A stretch of 64,000 nucleotides of DNA from Lapidilactobacillus mulanensis (lineage in GTDB: Bacteria; Bacillota; Bacilli; Lactobacillales; Lactobacillaceae): the NCBI RefSeq assembly GCF_003946215.1, contig NZ_RHOW01000005.1:22420-86419 (forward strand). Reading direction: 5' to 3'. The position numbers and the translations under genes are program-made. The notes beneath the pieces are model-generated. The model saw only the letters and a program-made list of their open reading frames with translations, was not told where the DNA came from and ran no database searches. Each line of letters begins with the position of its first letter. The stretch's first letter is position 1. This document shows, piece after piece, positions 35,311-48,756 of the stretch.

Positions 35311-35526
35311 ATGTCTAAATATATTGCCGCAGCACTTGCCGCAGGGCTCGCTGCACTCGCTACTTCTTATGGTAACGCCAAAGTTATTTCAAAGACTGTT
35401 GAAAGTATGGCACGTCAGCCAGAAATCGCCGGCACATTGAGAAGTACAATGTTTGTTGGTGTTGGTTTGATTGAAGCCGTTCCTATCTTAGCTATCGTTG
35501 TTGCTTTCTTAATTCTCTTTGTCTAA
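35311..35526 (+). CDS. atpE: F-type ATP synthase subunit c
   Basis: A 71-residue two-helix proteolipid of the rotor ring. The proton-carrying carboxylate is the Glu in [12 protein letters not shown]. The polar loop MARQPE and the glycine-rich first helix are typical. AGGAGG precedes the ATG. Confidence 0.96.
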   Translation: MSKYIAAALAAGLAALATSYGNAKVISKTVESMARQPEIAGTLRSTMFVGVGLIEAVPILAIVVAFLILFV

Positions 35527-35573
35527 GACCAAGAAAGTTTTGTTTCAAATCTTAGAAGAAGGGAGCGTTATTC

Positions 35574-36084
35574 ATGATGAATGGATCAGTCATTGCTGCA
35601 ATTGATGTTGCTAGCTTAGGCGATTCGCTATTTTTGCTAGTTGTATTTATTCTGTTGTTGCTTCTCGTTAAGCACTTTGCTTGGGGACCAGTAACGAAGA
35701 TGATGGATGATCGTGCCAAAAAAATCAATGCAGATTTAGATGGCGCCGAGACTTCACGTGCACAAGCAGAAAAAATGGCAGCACAACGTCAATCAGAATT
35801 GAAAAATTCAAAATCTGAAGCAATTCAGATCGTGAACACGGCGAAAGTCAATGGTGAGAAGCGGCGTCAAGTGATTTTGGATGCTGCACAAAGTGATGCT
35901 GAAAGCGTCAAGACTAAAGCGCGCGAGGATGCACAGCAGGCTCGTACTGAAGCATTGAATAGCGCACGTAATGATGTTGCCCAGATTTCTGTAGATATTG
36001 CTGAAAAGTTGATTGGCAAAGAATTGAGTGTTTCAGATCAAAAGGACTTGATCGATGCCTATATTAAGGGGTTGACGAGCGCTG

Positions 36085-36098
<14 letters not shown>
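35574..36098 (+). CDS. atpF: F-type ATP synthase subunit b
   Basis: A 174-residue peripheral stalk subunit: one N-terminal membrane helix (about 17-37) followed by a long charged coiled coil rich in Ala, Lys, Glu and Gln. The ATG at 35574 or the adjacent ATG at 35577 both fit GAAGGGAG. It overlaps atpH by 14 bases. Confidence 0.95.
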
Positions 36099-38167
<2,069 letters not shown>

Positions 38168-38215
38168 TTGAAGATAGTTGAATGACTATAAAAGTTAGCA
38201 AGGAGTGGTGAAAAA

Positions 38216-39148
38216 TTGGCTGAATCTACGATTGATATTAAACGACGGATCGCATCAACGAAAAAAACTGGTCAAATCACAAGTGCCATGCAGATGGTCT
38301 CCGGCTCAAAGTTGATTAAGCTTGAAGATAAGTCGCAGAATTATCAAGTTTATGCCAAGAAAATCCGTGAGATTGTCACCCATCTTGCCGCTAACAAAGT
38401 TTTAGAACTAGCAGCTATGCGTCAGCATGCTCAAAGTAAGACTGGTACAACTGAAGAGGATGTTCTCTCGTTGAACAACCTATTAGTTGAGCGCCCTGTT
38501 GAGAAAACCGGCTATCTCGTGATCACTAGTGATCGTGGCCTAGTTGGTGGCTACAACAGTAATGTTTTACGTTCAGTTATGGAAATTTTAAATGATCATA
38601 AAAACCCTGATGACTATGCAGTCATGGCGATTGGTGGAATGGGTGCTGATTTCTTCAAAGCCCGCGACGTCCAATTAGCTTACGAATACCGTGGTGTGAG
38701 TGACATGCCTTCATTTGATGAAGTCCGTGGAATCGTCAAGACCATTGTCACAATGTTTGATGATGGCGTCTTCGATGAACTTTACGTTTGTTACAATCAC
38801 CATGTCAATTCACTAACGTCTGCATTTCGCGCTGAAAAAATGTTGCCGATCACAGATTTAGACACAGATCGTGTTCAAAATTCAGAAGCGACCGAATATT
38901 TAGCTGATCCATCTGTCGATGCTGCCTTAAACGCAATTTTACCGCAGTACGCAGAAAGCTTGATCTTCGGCTCGATCATGGATGCTAAAACCGCTGAACA
39001 CGCGTCTTCGATGACTGCGATGAAGAGCGCAACAGACAACGCGAACAACATGATCAAGGATCTTTCGACCCAATTGAATCGTGCGCGTCAGGCACAAATT
39101 ACCACTGAATTAACTGAAATTGTTGGTGGCGCTGCAGCTCTAGAATGA
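38216..39148 (+). CDS. atpG: F-type ATP synthase subunit gamma
   Basis: Central rotor shaft of F1, 310 residues. N-terminal helix IKRRIASTKKTGQITSAMQMVS and C-terminal helix LSTQLNRARQAQITTELTEIVGGAAAL are the diagnostic ends. Starts with TTG 38216 after AGGAGTGG. Confidence 0.96.
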   Translation: MAESTIDIKRRIASTKKTGQITSAMQMVSGSKLIKLEDKSQNYQVYAKKIREIVTHLAANKVLELAAMRQHAQSKTGTTEEDVLSLNNLLVERPVEKTGYLVITSDRGLVGGYNSNVLRSVMEILNDHKNPDDYAVMAIGGMGADFFKARDVQLAYEYRGVSDMPSFDEVRGIVKTIVTMFDDGVFDELYVCYNHHVNSLTSAFRAEKMLPITDLDTDRVQNSEATEYLADPSVDAALNAILPQYAESLIFGSIMDAKTAEHASSMTAMKSATDNANNMIKDLSTQLNRARQAQITTELTEIVGGAAALE

Positions 39149-39155
39149 TAAATGA

Positions 39156-40595
<1,440 letters not shown>

Positions 40596-40608
40596 GGAGG
40601 CATGAGCG

Positions 40609-41049
40609 ATGGCGGAAAATACCAAAAAAGTAGTAACCGTTAATATCGTGACGCCGGATGGTGTTGTCTATGATCACCATGCTAACTTGGTTGTTGTGTG
40701 TGCGATCGATGGTGATCTAGGTATCATGGCAAACCATGAACCGATCATTGCACCTCTTAAAATTGGTGAGGTTCGGGTTAAACGAACCGATGATCCAGAT
40801 CATGAGGATGCAATCGCAGTCAACGGTGGCTTCTTGGAAGTTAACAATAATGTTGCTTCTATTGTTGCCGATAGTGCTGAACGTTCTCGTAATATTGACT
40901 TAACACGTGCTCAACGTGCGCGTGAACGGGCCGAAGAGAAAATCAAAGCTGCCGAAGAGAAACATGATACTGATGAAATTAATCGTGCTCAGATTGCTTT
41001 GAATCGTGCGATCAATCGAATCAATGTCTCGAAGCATCGGAGATATTAA
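40609..41049 (+). CDS. atpC: F-type ATP synthase subunit epsilon
   Basis: A 146-residue regulatory subunit: N-terminal beta sandwich (VNIVTPDGVVYDHHANLVVV ... AVNGGFLEVNNN) and C-terminal two-helix domain RAQRARERAEEKIKAAEEKH that can inhibit F1. Last gene of the atp operon; a strong terminator follows 16 bases later. Confidence 0.96.
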   Translation: MAENTKKVVTVNIVTPDGVVYDHHANLVVVCAIDGDLGIMANHEPIIAPLKIGEVRVKRTDDPDHEDAIAVNGGFLEVNNNVASIVADSAERSRNIDLTRAQRARERAEEKIKAAEEKHDTDEINRAQIALNRAINRINVSKHRRY

Positions 41050-41065
41050 ATTTTTAAATAAGAGG

Positions 41066-41095
41066 GCAAGACAGTTAAAACTGTCTTGCTTTTTT
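41066..41095 (+). terminator. Terminator of the atp operon
   Basis: GCAAGACAGT/ACTGTCTTGC perfect stem, 4-base loop, then TTTTTT. Confidence 0.93.
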
Positions 41096-41105
41096 CGTTG
41101 GTTCC

Positions 41106-41301
41106 GGCAAAATTTGTGGTGGGAACTGGGAAACTGCTGTGGGGACGGCTGCAGGATTTCCAAAGTACGGAAATTCTTCCGCCTGAAATGTGGGCTCCGG
41201 AAAACCGCCGGATCTCACATTTTCCCATTTTGTAAATTCGCCAAAACCGCTCATTAACAAAATCACCACTGCAAGTCCCAGTTCCCACCACAAATTTTGC
41301 C
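41106..41301 (+). repeat. Cloverleaf repeat, type C copy 1
   Basis: Perfect outer arms of 26 bp (GGCAAAATTTGTGGTGGGAA and on, without the TCC/TCC loop). Core GCTGTGGGGACGGCTGCAGG, P2 ATTTCC-AAAGTAC-GGAAAT, P3 AAATGTG..C-TCCGG with CCGGA-T-..CACATTT, P4 ATTTTGT/AACAAAAT. Short frames on both strands here are by-products of the palindrome. Confidence 0.85.
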
Positions 41302-41395
41302 TCGTCTATTCAAGCATACTAGTAAGTTTTGAATGCTAATTAAAATAATTGATTTGAGAAACCTTGTTATTCTGGTTATTCACTGAATAAAATAA

Positions 41396-41679
41396 GTTTA
41401 GGCAGAAGTTGCGGAAGAAAATTGGGCAATTGCAGTGACACTGGTGTTAATGAGCGGGTTTTGCGAATTTGCTTTAGCCGTTCGAACTTTGTGAGTTACG
41501 GATAATGACATCGTTTGCGCCGTGGGGGCCAGTACAGCAGGCGGCGTATTTGAGACTTTTGCGTGGGTTTCGGAAAAGGCTCAAATCGTGCTCGAAGACA
41601 ATTTGGTTTTTAATTGGCTGAGAGCTATCCGCCACAGCAATAGCCCAATTTTCTGGAGCAACTTCTGCCGAAGGTAGAT
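41396..41679 (-). repeat. Cloverleaf repeat, type B copy 4, opposite orientation
   Basis: Arms GGCAGAAGTTGC-GGA-AGAAAATTGGGC and their partner at 41643-41670. On the minus strand P3 reads ATTTGAG-C-CTTTT paired with AAAAG-T-CTCAAAT, again with the C-T mismatch. The conserved tail (AACAAGGTT on the minus strand) extends to about 41340. The centre is longer and more diverged than copies 1-3. From 41680 to 41862 is AT-rich promoter sequence without a gene. Confidence 0.75.
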
Positions 41680-41862
41680 CAAGAGTCTTTCAACTTTTCC
41701 GATTATTATCCAACTCAATTATTTAATTAGACATTGCAGACTTCACAGATTTTTTTATCCGATCGATTTAATTCATTATTTTTTTGCTAAATAGATTTTC
41801 AAACCGCAAAATCATTAGTAGGTATGATAAACTTAGACAAGAATACTATCGGAGGAATGACC

Positions 41863-42093
41863 ATGAACTCGGTTAATTTACAAGCATTATTTACAATTAT
41901 TAGTCATTTGTTCTTTGTTTATTTAGCATATCAGACTTTGTCGGTTGTTCGTTTCGACGTTTTTTTTCGAGAGCGCCAAGAAGCTAAGAGCCGTATCTTG
42001 AAATTATTTATCGCAATCGCGTTGGGTTACATGGTCAGTTCATTTTTATTGTCGGTTATTATGAATTTGCAGAACGTCCTATTCGGATATTAA
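41863..42093 (+). CDS. ywzB: DUF1146 (YwzB-like) small membrane protein
   Basis: A 76-residue protein with two membrane helices and the family segment YQTLSVVRFDVFFRERQEAKSRILKLFIAIALGYMVSSF. GGAGG sits 7 bases before the ATG at 41863, so earlier ATGs are not starts. It stands 9 bases before murA, the usual position between atpC and murA in lactobacilli. Function unknown. Confidence 0.85.
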   Translation: MNSVNLQALFTIISHLFFVYLAYQTLSVVRFDVFFRERQEAKSRILKLFIAIALGYMVSSFLLSVIMNLQNVLFGY

Positions 42094-42102
42094 GGGGTCA
42101 CG

Positions 42103-43416
42103 ATGGAAGAAATCATCATTAACGGCGGGAATCGCCTGCGTGGAACAGTTGAAATCGATGGCGCCAAGAATGCCGTATTACCGATCATGGCCGCTGCAAT
42201 TCTTGCGACAAAGGGTGTTAATCGAATTGAGAGTGTGCCAATTCTCGCAGACGTCTTGACCATGAAGGCAGTCCTTGAAGCATTAAATGTCAAAACTAAT
42301 TTCAATGAAAATGATTCAACAATGCTGATTGATGCTCAAGACTCGCTAACTTCGGAAGCGTCATTTGAGCTTGTTTCTAAGATGCGGGCATCGATTGTTG
42401 TACTCGGTCCATTGTTGACACGTTTAGGGCATGCGAAGGTGGCCATGCCCGGTGGTTGCGCAATTGGTTCTCGTCCCATCGATCTCCATTTGAAAGGCCT
42501 GCGACAATTAGGGGCTCATATCGTACAAAACGGGGGCTTCATTGAGGCCGAAGCACGCAAATTGATTGGTGCACCGATTTATTTGGATTTCCCCAGTGTC
42601 GGTGCGACCGAAAATATTATGATGGCTGCAACCCTAGCTGAGGGAACCACTTATATCGATAACGCTGCACGCGAACCAGAAATTGTTGATCTCGCCATGT
42701 TTTTAAGTGAGATGGGCGCACAGATTTCTGGTGCGGGTACAGAAACAATCAAAGTTGTCGGTGTTCCTGAATTACACGGCGCAGTTCATCAAGTTGTACA
42801 AGATCGAATTGAAGCGGGCACCTTCATGGTGGCCGCCGCAATCACGCAGGGCGATGTCTTGATCAAAGATGCGATTGCCGCACATAATCGTCCGTTGATT
42901 TCAAAATTAACGGAGATGGGCGTTGTAATTGAAGAACACGATCAAGGCGTGCGTGTGATCGGGCCGGAGAAGCTCATTCCGGTAAATGTGAAGACTTTAC
43001 CGCATCCAGGTTTTCCAACTGATATGCAACCACAAATGACGATTGCCCAATTGATGGCCGATGGAACTAGCATCATGAACGAAACGGTTTTTGAAAATCG
43101 GTTCATGCATGTTGACGAATTACGCCGCATGAATGCGCAAATCGAAATTGAAGGCAACACGGTATTGTTACATGGCCGTGCCCAATTAAAGGGTGCCGCT
43201 GTGGAAGCGACTGATTTGCGTGCTGCCGCAGCCTTGATCTTAGCGGGGTTAGTTGCTGAAGGTGAAACGCGAGTCGGGCAACTTCATTACTTAGATCGTG
43301 GCTATCATTTGATTCAACAGAAGCTCAGTCTTCTGGGTGCAGATATTCGTCGGAGTGAAATTGCGGCCGATGGCACCGAGCGGCCTGTTTTGAGTGTTAT
43401 TTCTAAAGAAGCTTAA
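42103..43416 (+). CDS. murA: UDP-N-acetylglucosamine 1-carboxyvinyltransferase
   Basis: First committed step of peptidoglycan synthesis: transfers enolpyruvate from PEP to UDP-GlcNAc. 437 residues of two inverse alpha/beta domains, with N-terminal [20 protein letters not shown] and the catalytic Cys 119 in [14 protein letters not shown], the fosfomycin target. [10 protein letters not shown] is also diagnostic. AAGGGG precedes the ATG. Confidence 0.96.
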   Translation: MEEIIINGGNRLRGTVEIDGAKNAVLPIMAAAILATKGVNRIESVPILADVLTMKAVLEALNVKTNFNENDSTMLIDAQDSLTSEASFELVSKMRASIVVLGPLLTRLGHAKVAMPGGCAIGSRPIDLHLKGLRQLGAHIVQNGGFIEAEARKLIGAPIYLDFPSVGATENIMMAATLAEGTTYIDNAAREPEIVDLAMFLSEMGAQISGAGTETIKVVGVPELHGAVHQVVQDRIEAGTFMVAAAITQGDVLIKDAIAAHNRPLISKLTEMGVVIEEHDQGVRVIGPEKLIPVNVKTLPHPGFPTDMQPQMTIAQLMADGTSIMNETVFENRFMHVDELRRMNAQIEIEGNTVLLHGRAQLKGAAVEATDLRAAAALILAGLVAEGETRVGQLHYLDRGYHLIQQKLSLLGADIRRSEIAADGTERPVLSVISKEA

Positions 43417-43482
43417 TTTATAAATTTTCTGAGCACATTAATGTGTATCAATGATCGGGTAAGATTCGAGAGGAGCCAAATC

Positions 43483-44472
43483 ATGGCGAAGGATATTGGA
43501 ATAGATTTAGGAACCGCCAATGTATTGATCAACGTGCGGGGTAAGGGGATCGTTTTAAACGAACCTTCCGTCGTGGCTATTGATACAACGACGGGTAGTG
43601 TGGTTGCAGTCGGTGAGGATGCTTACAAGATGGTCGGACGGACGCCGGGAAATATTCGCGCGATTCGGCCACTCAAAGACGGTGTGATCGCCGATTTTGA
43701 TATTACCGAGGCAATGCTGACTTATTTTATTCGCAAGTTAAACGTAAAGACCTTCATGTCGAAGCCTAACATTTTGATTTGCTGCCCAACTAATATCACT
43801 TCTGTGGAGCAAAAAGCAATTATTCAGGCAGCACAGTCGGCTGGCGGGCGTCATGTTTATTTGGAGTTAGAACCTAAAGTAGCTGCCGTTGGTGCGGGCA
43901 TGGATATTTTCAAACCACAAGGCAATATGGTTGTCGATATTGGTGGCGGTACGAGCGACGTTGCGGTTCTGTCAATGGGTGAGGTTGTGACGAGTCAGTC
44001 GTTGCGCTTAGCCGGTGATAAAATGGATACTGCAATCGTGAATTTTGTGAAGCAGAAGCATAATCTGTTGATCGGTGAACGGACTGCTGAAACGATTAAA
44101 ATTCAGATCGGCGCTGCTTACGAGCCAGATCAAAATGACGAAATCGAAGTTCGCGGTCGCTATTTGGGTGACGGGTTGCCACATGAAGTGACAATTAATG
44201 CGGTTGAAGTTGAACAGGCACTGCACAGTACGTTGATGAGTATTGTCGATGCAGCTAAGGCAGTTTTAGAAAAAACACCGCCAGAGTTATCTGCGGATAT
44301 TATTGACCGCGGGATCATGTTGACCGGTGGTGGCGCCATGTTGCGGGGCATTGATCGGTTATTCTCAGATCAATTAAAAGTGCCAGTTGTGCTAGCAGAG
44401 CAGCCATTAGATTCTGTCGCCCTAGGAACGGGTATGTTATTAGAAAATATTGCCAATCATCAGCAATATTAG
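43483..44472 (+). CDS. mreB: Rod-shape-determining actin homologue MreB/Mbl
   Basis: Bacterial actin that guides cell-wall elongation. 329 residues. Phosphate 1 motif GIDLGTANVLI, phosphate 2 VVDIGGGTSDVAV and adenosine motif GIMLTGGGAMLRG. The ATG at 43483 follows GAGAGGAG by 8 bases; upstream in-frame codons lack a site. Within a run of cell-shape genes ending in rodA, so it acts with that SEDS polymerase. MreB and its paralogue Mbl cannot be separated by eye. Confidence 0.93.
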   Translation: MAKDIGIDLGTANVLINVRGKGIVLNEPSVVAIDTTTGSVVAVGEDAYKMVGRTPGNIRAIRPLKDGVIADFDITEAMLTYFIRKLNVKTFMSKPNILICCPTNITSVEQKAIIQAAQSAGGRHVYLELEPKVAAVGAGMDIFKPQGNMVVDIGGGTSDVAVLSMGEVVTSQSLRLAGDKMDTAIVNFVKQKHNLLIGERTAETIKIQIGAAYEPDQNDEIEVRGRYLGDGLPHEVTINAVEVEQALHSTLMSIVDAAKAVLEKTPPELSADIIDRGIMLTGGGAMLRGIDRLFSDQLKVPVVLAEQPLDSVALGTGMLLENIANHQQY

Positions 44473-44486
44473 TTTGAGGCGATTAA

Positions 44487-44672
44487 ATGAAATTTAAAAT
44501 GGATAGTGCGTTTGCGGGTTCAGCATTCAAAAAAATCGGCTGGTTGATCGTGGCATTTTTATTAGCCATCTTAATTGGTGCCGTGATCGGCTATGGCATC
44601 TCTGGCAAAGGAGATCCGTTGACGGTTTTTTCACCGCAAACTTGGGAACATATTCTGGATTTCCTTCGTTAA
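44487..44672 (+). CDS. epuA: EpuA-like small membrane protein (annotated elsewhere as RNA polymerase beta-subunit family)
   Basis: 61 residues with one membrane helix (about 17-40) and the conserved C-terminal stretch GKGDPLTVFSPQTWEHILDFL typical of the EpuA/PF11772 family. The common database label as an RNA polymerase subunit is misleading, since it lacks polymerase motifs. It starts 14 bases after mreB. Function unclear. Confidence 0.75.
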   Translation: MKFKMDSAFAGSAFKKIGWLIVAFLLAILIGAVIGYGISGKGDPLTVFSPQTWEHILDFLR

Positions 44673-44684
44673 GGAGGACTCGAA

Positions 44685-44990
44685 TTGAAACGATTATTAA
44701 TTTGGTTGATCCGCATTTATCAAAAATATATTTCGCCGATGTCGCGCCCGCATTGTCGTTATTATCCAACGTGTTCTAATTACACTTTGCAGGCGGTTCA
44801 AAAACATGGCGCGCTCAAGGGAATAATTATGGGGATCGCCCGTATTTTGCGTTGCAATCCATTTGTGCGTGGTGGCGTGGATCCAGTCCCTGATTTCTTT
44901 ACGATATTTCGCAATCCTCATCCTGAAGACTATGAGGATGAGATCATTACGGCGAAGTTTCACCCAAATACAACTAAGGTTAAGGAGTAA
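44685..44990 (+). CDS. yidD: Membrane protein insertion efficiency factor YidD
   Basis: 101 residues. Family motif [35 protein letters not shown] with the conserved cysteines, then [20 protein letters not shown]. Thought to assist YidC-dependent membrane insertion. TTG start at 44685 after AAGGAGG. Confidence 0.92.
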   Translation: MKRLLIWLIRIYQKYISPMSRPHCRYYPTCSNYTLQAVQKHGALKGIIMGIARILRCNPFVRGGVDPVPDFFTIFRNPHPEDYEDEIITAKFHPNTTKVKE

Positions 44991-44993
44991 TTC

Positions 44994-45212
44994 ATGGCTA
45001 AGCAAATTGATCCAATTCAAGTTGAGTTGGTCGATCAAGATGATCAACATTGGCAATTACAGACGACAAAAGGGAAACTCATCGGACAAATTACCGAAGA
45101 AAATAAACGGTTTTTGAGCTTTTATGGGACTGAATCAAAACCGACCCGAAATAAGACGTTGTCAGAAGCAACGCAAGATCTGTTGTTACAATATAATTTA
45201 CATCAACATTAA
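44994..45212 (+). CDS. DUF2969 family protein
   Basis: 72 soluble, acidic-to-neutral residues beginning MAKQIDPIQVELVDQDDQHW. Matches the small DUF2969 family that sits between yidD and rodA in Lactobacillales. AAGGAG is 5-6 bases before the ATG. Function unknown. Confidence 0.75.
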   Translation: MAKQIDPIQVELVDQDDQHWQLQTTKGKLIGQITEENKRFLSFYGTESKPTRNKTLSEATQDLLLQYNLHQH

Positions 45213-45265
45213 TTAATGCTGTTGTTCAAATTAAATTTATTTAAGGATTAAAAGGTAGGTTAACA

Positions 45266-46471
45266 ATGCCAGAAGATAAACATTCTGAAGAGAAAAAATC
45301 AGACCGAATTGATTATGGCATTCTCTTTTCGATCATGATGCTGGCGCTGTTCAGCATGATGGCCGTTTATGTCGCGACTTCTCATGATACAAGCTCAACG
45401 AGTCCCATACGAGCAGTGATCATGCAAGTGGCTTGGTACGTGATCGGCGCGATTGCAGTCGTTGTGATCATGCAATTTGATGCCGAACAACTTTGGAAAA
45501 TTGCCCCGTATGCTTATGGCGCTGGGGTTATATTATTGATTGCTGTTCTAATCCTCTATGACAAGCAGCAGGCTGCTTTGACAGGGGCCAAAAGTTGGTT
45601 CAAGTTTGGTAGCTTTACGTTTCAGCCGTCTGAGGTCATGAAACCGGCGTTTATTTTAGCGCTAGGTCGCGTAGTGACGCAGCACAATTCGAAATATACG
45701 GTTCATAGCGTTCGTAACGATTTTATTTTACTTGGTAAGATGTTGGTGTGGACAGCTCCTGTGGCTGTTTTACTGAAATTGCAGAATGACTTTGGGACCA
45801 TGTTGGTGTTCTTTGCGATTTTTGCTGGAGTCGTGCTGGTTTCTGGTGTGAGCTGGAAAATTTTGGCGCCTGCTATTATTTTTGTCGCGATCGTTGGTGT
45901 GTCGGCCATTTTATTGGTGACCACTGATTGGGGCCGGAGTTTGTTGGGTGCGTTTGGGTTTAAGACGTATCAATTCCAGCGGATCAATAACTGGCTGAAT
46001 CCTTCGCAAGATACGAGTAATAGTGGTTATCAATTGTGGCAAAGTATGAAAGCAATTGGTTCTGGGCGCATGACTGGACGTGGATTCAACGTGTCGCGTG
46101 TGTATGTGCCTGTGCGTGAATCGGATATGATTTTCTCCGTGATCGGCGAGAACTTTGGTTTTCTTGGGAGTTGTACACTGATCTTATTATATTTCTTGTT
46201 GATCTACCAAATGATCAAGGTCACTTTCGATACGAAAAATGAATTCTACGCTTACGTTTCGACGGGTGTCATCATGATGATTTTATTCCACGTTTTCGAA
46301 AATATTGGCATGAGCATTGGCCTCTTGCCGCTGACGGGGATTCCGTTACCATTTATTTCGCAAGGTGGTTCTGCTTTGCTGGGGAATATGATTGGGATCG
46401 GGTTGATCATGTCGATGCGCTTCCACTACAAGAGTTATATGTTTAGTCGTGATCGCGATAAAAAATTCTAA
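45266..46471 (+). CDS. rodA: Peptidoglycan glycosyltransferase RodA (SEDS family)
   Basis: Polytopic (about ten helices, 401 residues) SEDS protein that polymerises lipid II during elongation together with a class B PBP. Signature segments: GAKSWFKFGSFTFQPSEVMKPAF, the loop INNWLNPSQDTSNSGYQLWQSMKAIGSG and GMSIGLLPLTGIPLPFISQGGSALL. Placement after mreB argues for RodA and not FtsW. Confidence 0.92.
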   Translation: MPEDKHSEEKKSDRIDYGILFSIMMLALFSMMAVYVATSHDTSSTSPIRAVIMQVAWYVIGAIAVVVIMQFDAEQLWKIAPYAYGAGVILLIAVLILYDKQQAALTGAKSWFKFGSFTFQPSEVMKPAFILALGRVVTQHNSKYTVHSVRNDFILLGKMLVWTAPVAVLLKLQNDFGTMLVFFAIFAGVVLVSGVSWKILAPAIIFVAIVGVSAILLVTTDWGRSLLGAFGFKTYQFQRINNWLNPSQDTSNSGYQLWQSMKAIGSGRMTGRGFNVSRVYVPVRESDMIFSVIGENFGFLGSCTLILLYFLLIYQMIKVTFDTKNEFYAYVSTGVIMMILFHVFENIGMSIGLLPLTGIPLPFISQGGSALLGNMIGIGLIMSMRFHYKSYMFSRDRDKKF

Positions 46472-46475
46472 AATG

Positions 46476-46512
46476 AAGTTGTCAAATCTAAGTCAGACTT
46501 TACAACTTTTTT
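46476..46512 (+). terminator. Intrinsic terminator after rodA
   Basis: AAGTTGTCAAATCT pairs with AGACTTTACAACTT (two mismatches) followed by six T residues. Confidence 0.75.
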
Positions 46513-46606
46513 AATTGCTTAAATGAGCGGGATTTTAGCAATCTATTTGGTTGCATTGCGTGACACATTTTTTCTGTTTAAGAATTTCGGTCGACAACCA
46601 TTGATT

Positions 46607-46640
46607 GCAATTGATTTTAGACTGGCTTAGAATAATGAAT
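46607..46640 (+). promoter_or_regulatory. Promoter of the suf operon
   Basis: TTGCAA, 17-base spacer, TAGAAT, about 35 bases before the sufC start. No clear regulator site recognised. Confidence 0.5.
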
Positions 46641-46669
46641 ATTAAGTAAGTAAAATAGTGAGGGATATA

Positions 46670-47458
46670 ATGGCAAACTTAACGATCAAAAATTTACATG
46701 TCCGCGTTGACGATGAGAGTGAACATAAAGAGATTCTGAAAGGTGTCGACCTTTCCATGAATAGTGGTGAGATCCACGCCATCATGGGTCCAAACGGGAC
46801 TGGGAAGTCCACACTTTCTGAGACGATCATGGGCAATCCACGTTACACCGTCACTGAAGGCGATATTTTGTTGAACGGTGAGAGTTTGTTAGATAAACCT
46901 GTCGACGAACGCGCACGTGCTGGGTTATTTCTGGGGATGCAATATCCTGCTGAAATTATGGGCGTGACGAATGCCGAGTTCATGCGTTCGGCGATCAATG
47001 CGCGTCGTGCAGACGATGATCCCATTCCCGTACGCGAATTTATCAAGGAATTAGATAAGAATTTAAATTTATTAGATATGAATGAAAAAATGGCTGAGCG
47101 TTATTTGAATCAGGGCTTTTCCGGTGGCGAAAAGAAACGCAACGAAATATTGCAATTGTTGATGATCAAGCCAACTTTTGCCATTCTCGACGAAATCGAT
47201 TCTGGCTTGGATATCGATGCAATGAAAGTGGTTGCCAAGGGTGTTAACTCGATGCGCGGCGCTGATTTCGGCTCACTGATCATTACGCATTACGAGCGAT
47301 TACTCGACTATATTACGCCGGATGTTGTCCACGTCATGATGGGTGGCCGCGTCGTTAAATCTGGTGATGCTAGTTTGGCCGCTAAGCTTGAAGATGAGGG
47401 TTATACTGGCTTGCGCGATGAATTAGGACTCGATGTTCAATTGACGGATGAGAACTAG
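46670..47458 (+). CDS. sufC: Fe-S cluster assembly ATPase SufC
   Basis: ABC-type ATPase (262 residues) energising the SufBCD scaffold. Walker A GPNGTGKST, signature FSGGEKKRNEILQ, Walker B ILDEIDSGLDIDA, all typical of SufC. The ATG at 46670 is preceded by GTGAGGG; the earlier ATG at 46658 is inside that site. First gene of sufCDSUB. Confidence 0.95.
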   Translation: MANLTIKNLHVRVDDESEHKEILKGVDLSMNSGEIHAIMGPNGTGKSTLSETIMGNPRYTVTEGDILLNGESLLDKPVDERARAGLFLGMQYPAEIMGVTNAEFMRSAINARRADDDPIPVREFIKELDKNLNLLDMNEKMAERYLNQGFSGGEKKRNEILQLLMIKPTFAILDEIDSGLDIDAMKVVAKGVNSMRGADFGSLIITHYERLLDYITPDVVHVMMGGRVVKSGDASLAAKLEDEGYTGLRDELGLDVQLTDEN

Positions 47459-47469
47459 GGGTGCGATCA

Positions 47470-48756
47470 GTGAATAAAAAACTTTTTACCTCTGAACAGG
47501 AATTGACGGCGTTTAGCCAGCAGCATCACGAAACAGCAGCCATGGTACAAATTCGGGCAGCCGCTTTTGAACAGTATGCTGAGTTGCCTTTGCCACAATT
47601 TCAAAAAATTAATTATCGGACTTGGTCTTTATTTAATGGCGAGCCGTTGGTTGCAGCACCTTCGACTTTGAAACCTCTCACAAAATCTACGGCGACTATT
47701 TCTCAGCAGGGAACCCAACCAGCTCAAATTCAATTAAATGCAGAAGCACAAGCAGCCGGTGTTGTGGCACTGGACTTTTTTGAGGCAGAACAACAATTTC
47801 CCGAGCTTTTTGCTAAATATTATATGACGATCGCTTTGGCTAAAGATGCACATCGTTTGGCGGCCTTTCATGCGGCTGCAGTCAATAGTGGGGTGTTTGT
47901 TTATGTACCAGCGGGTGTGCAACTGAAAGAACCTTTGACTTGGGAGTTTACTCAAGACACGACGACAGGGCAAATGTATGTCCATCATGTTTTGCTGATT
48001 GCGGGTGAGAAGAGTCGGTTTACGATTCTGGAGTCACGGCAATCTGATGACGAACAGGCAATCAGCGCTAATATCGTCGAGGAACTGATTTTACAAGCGG
48101 GCGCCCAAGTTCATTTCACATCCATCGATGAGCTCAAAAGCACCGCTTATTTGGCACGTAGAGCTTATCTCAGTGCAAATTCACGTTTGGACTGGGCGTT
48201 AGGCCTGATGAACGATAGTAACGTTCTGGACGACTTTAACGTCGATTTAAAGGGTGATGGCAGCCATACTGAATTCAAAGCGGTCGCTATTTCTGCCGGC
48301 ACGCAAATTCAGGGTGTGACCACGCGTGTGACTAATTATGGTCAACATACAGAGGGAAATATTCTGCAACATGGGGTTATTTTGTCCGATGCGACGCTGA
48401 TCTTTAATGGAATCGGCCACATTGTTAAAGGCGCCCGCGATTCAGATGCGCAACAAGAAAACCGGGTCCTGATGTTATCAAAGACGGCTCGTGGCGATGC
48501 GAATCCGATTCTGTTGATCGATGAAAACGATGTGCGTGCTGGTCACGCCGCGTCTGTTGGTCGCGTGGATGCCAGCCAAATGTATTATCTGATGAGTCGC
48601 GGATTATCCAAAGATGTCGCTGAGCGTTTAGTGATCCGTGGTTTCTTAGGATCAGTTCTGACAGAGATCCCACTCGCAGAAGCCCGCGAGAAATTAACGG
48701 CAACCATTGAAAGGAAGCTTATTGATGGTCAAAAACATCGCGACCGCGCGGAATGA
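47470..48756 (+). CDS. sufD: Fe-S cluster assembly protein SufD
   Basis: Scaffold subunit forming SufBCD, about 428 residues, with the SufBD beta-helix core. Diagnostic C-terminal part: LIDENDVRAGHAASVGRVDASQMYYLMSRGLS. GTG at 47470 is preferred because AGGGGTG lies just upstream; the GTG at 47461 is within it. Overlaps sufS by 32 bases. Confidence 0.92.
   Translation: MNKKLFTSEQELTAFSQQHHETAAMVQIRAAAFEQYAELPLPQFQKINYRTWSLFNGEPLVAAPSTLKPLTKSTATISQQGTQPAQIQLNAEAQAAGVVALDFFEAEQQFPELFAKYYMTIALAKDAHRLAAFHAAAVNSGVFVYVPAGVQLKEPLTWEFTQDTTTGQMYVHHVLLIAGEKSRFTILESRQSDDEQAISANIVEELILQAGAQVHFTSIDELKSTAYLARRAYLSANSRLDWALGLMNDSNVLDDFNVDLKGDGSHTEFKAVAISAGTQIQGVTTRVTNYGQHTEGNILQHGVILSDATLIFNGIGHIVKGARDSDAQQENRVLMLSKTARGDANPILLIDENDVRAGHAASVGRVDASQMYYLMSRGLSKDVAERLVIRGFLGSVLTEIPLAEAREKLTATIERKLIDGQKHRDRAE

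Noticed and set aside
41006..41293. Overlapping ORFs on both strands after atpC
   Set aside because: They are produced by the atp terminator and the type C repeat arms; no start signals.
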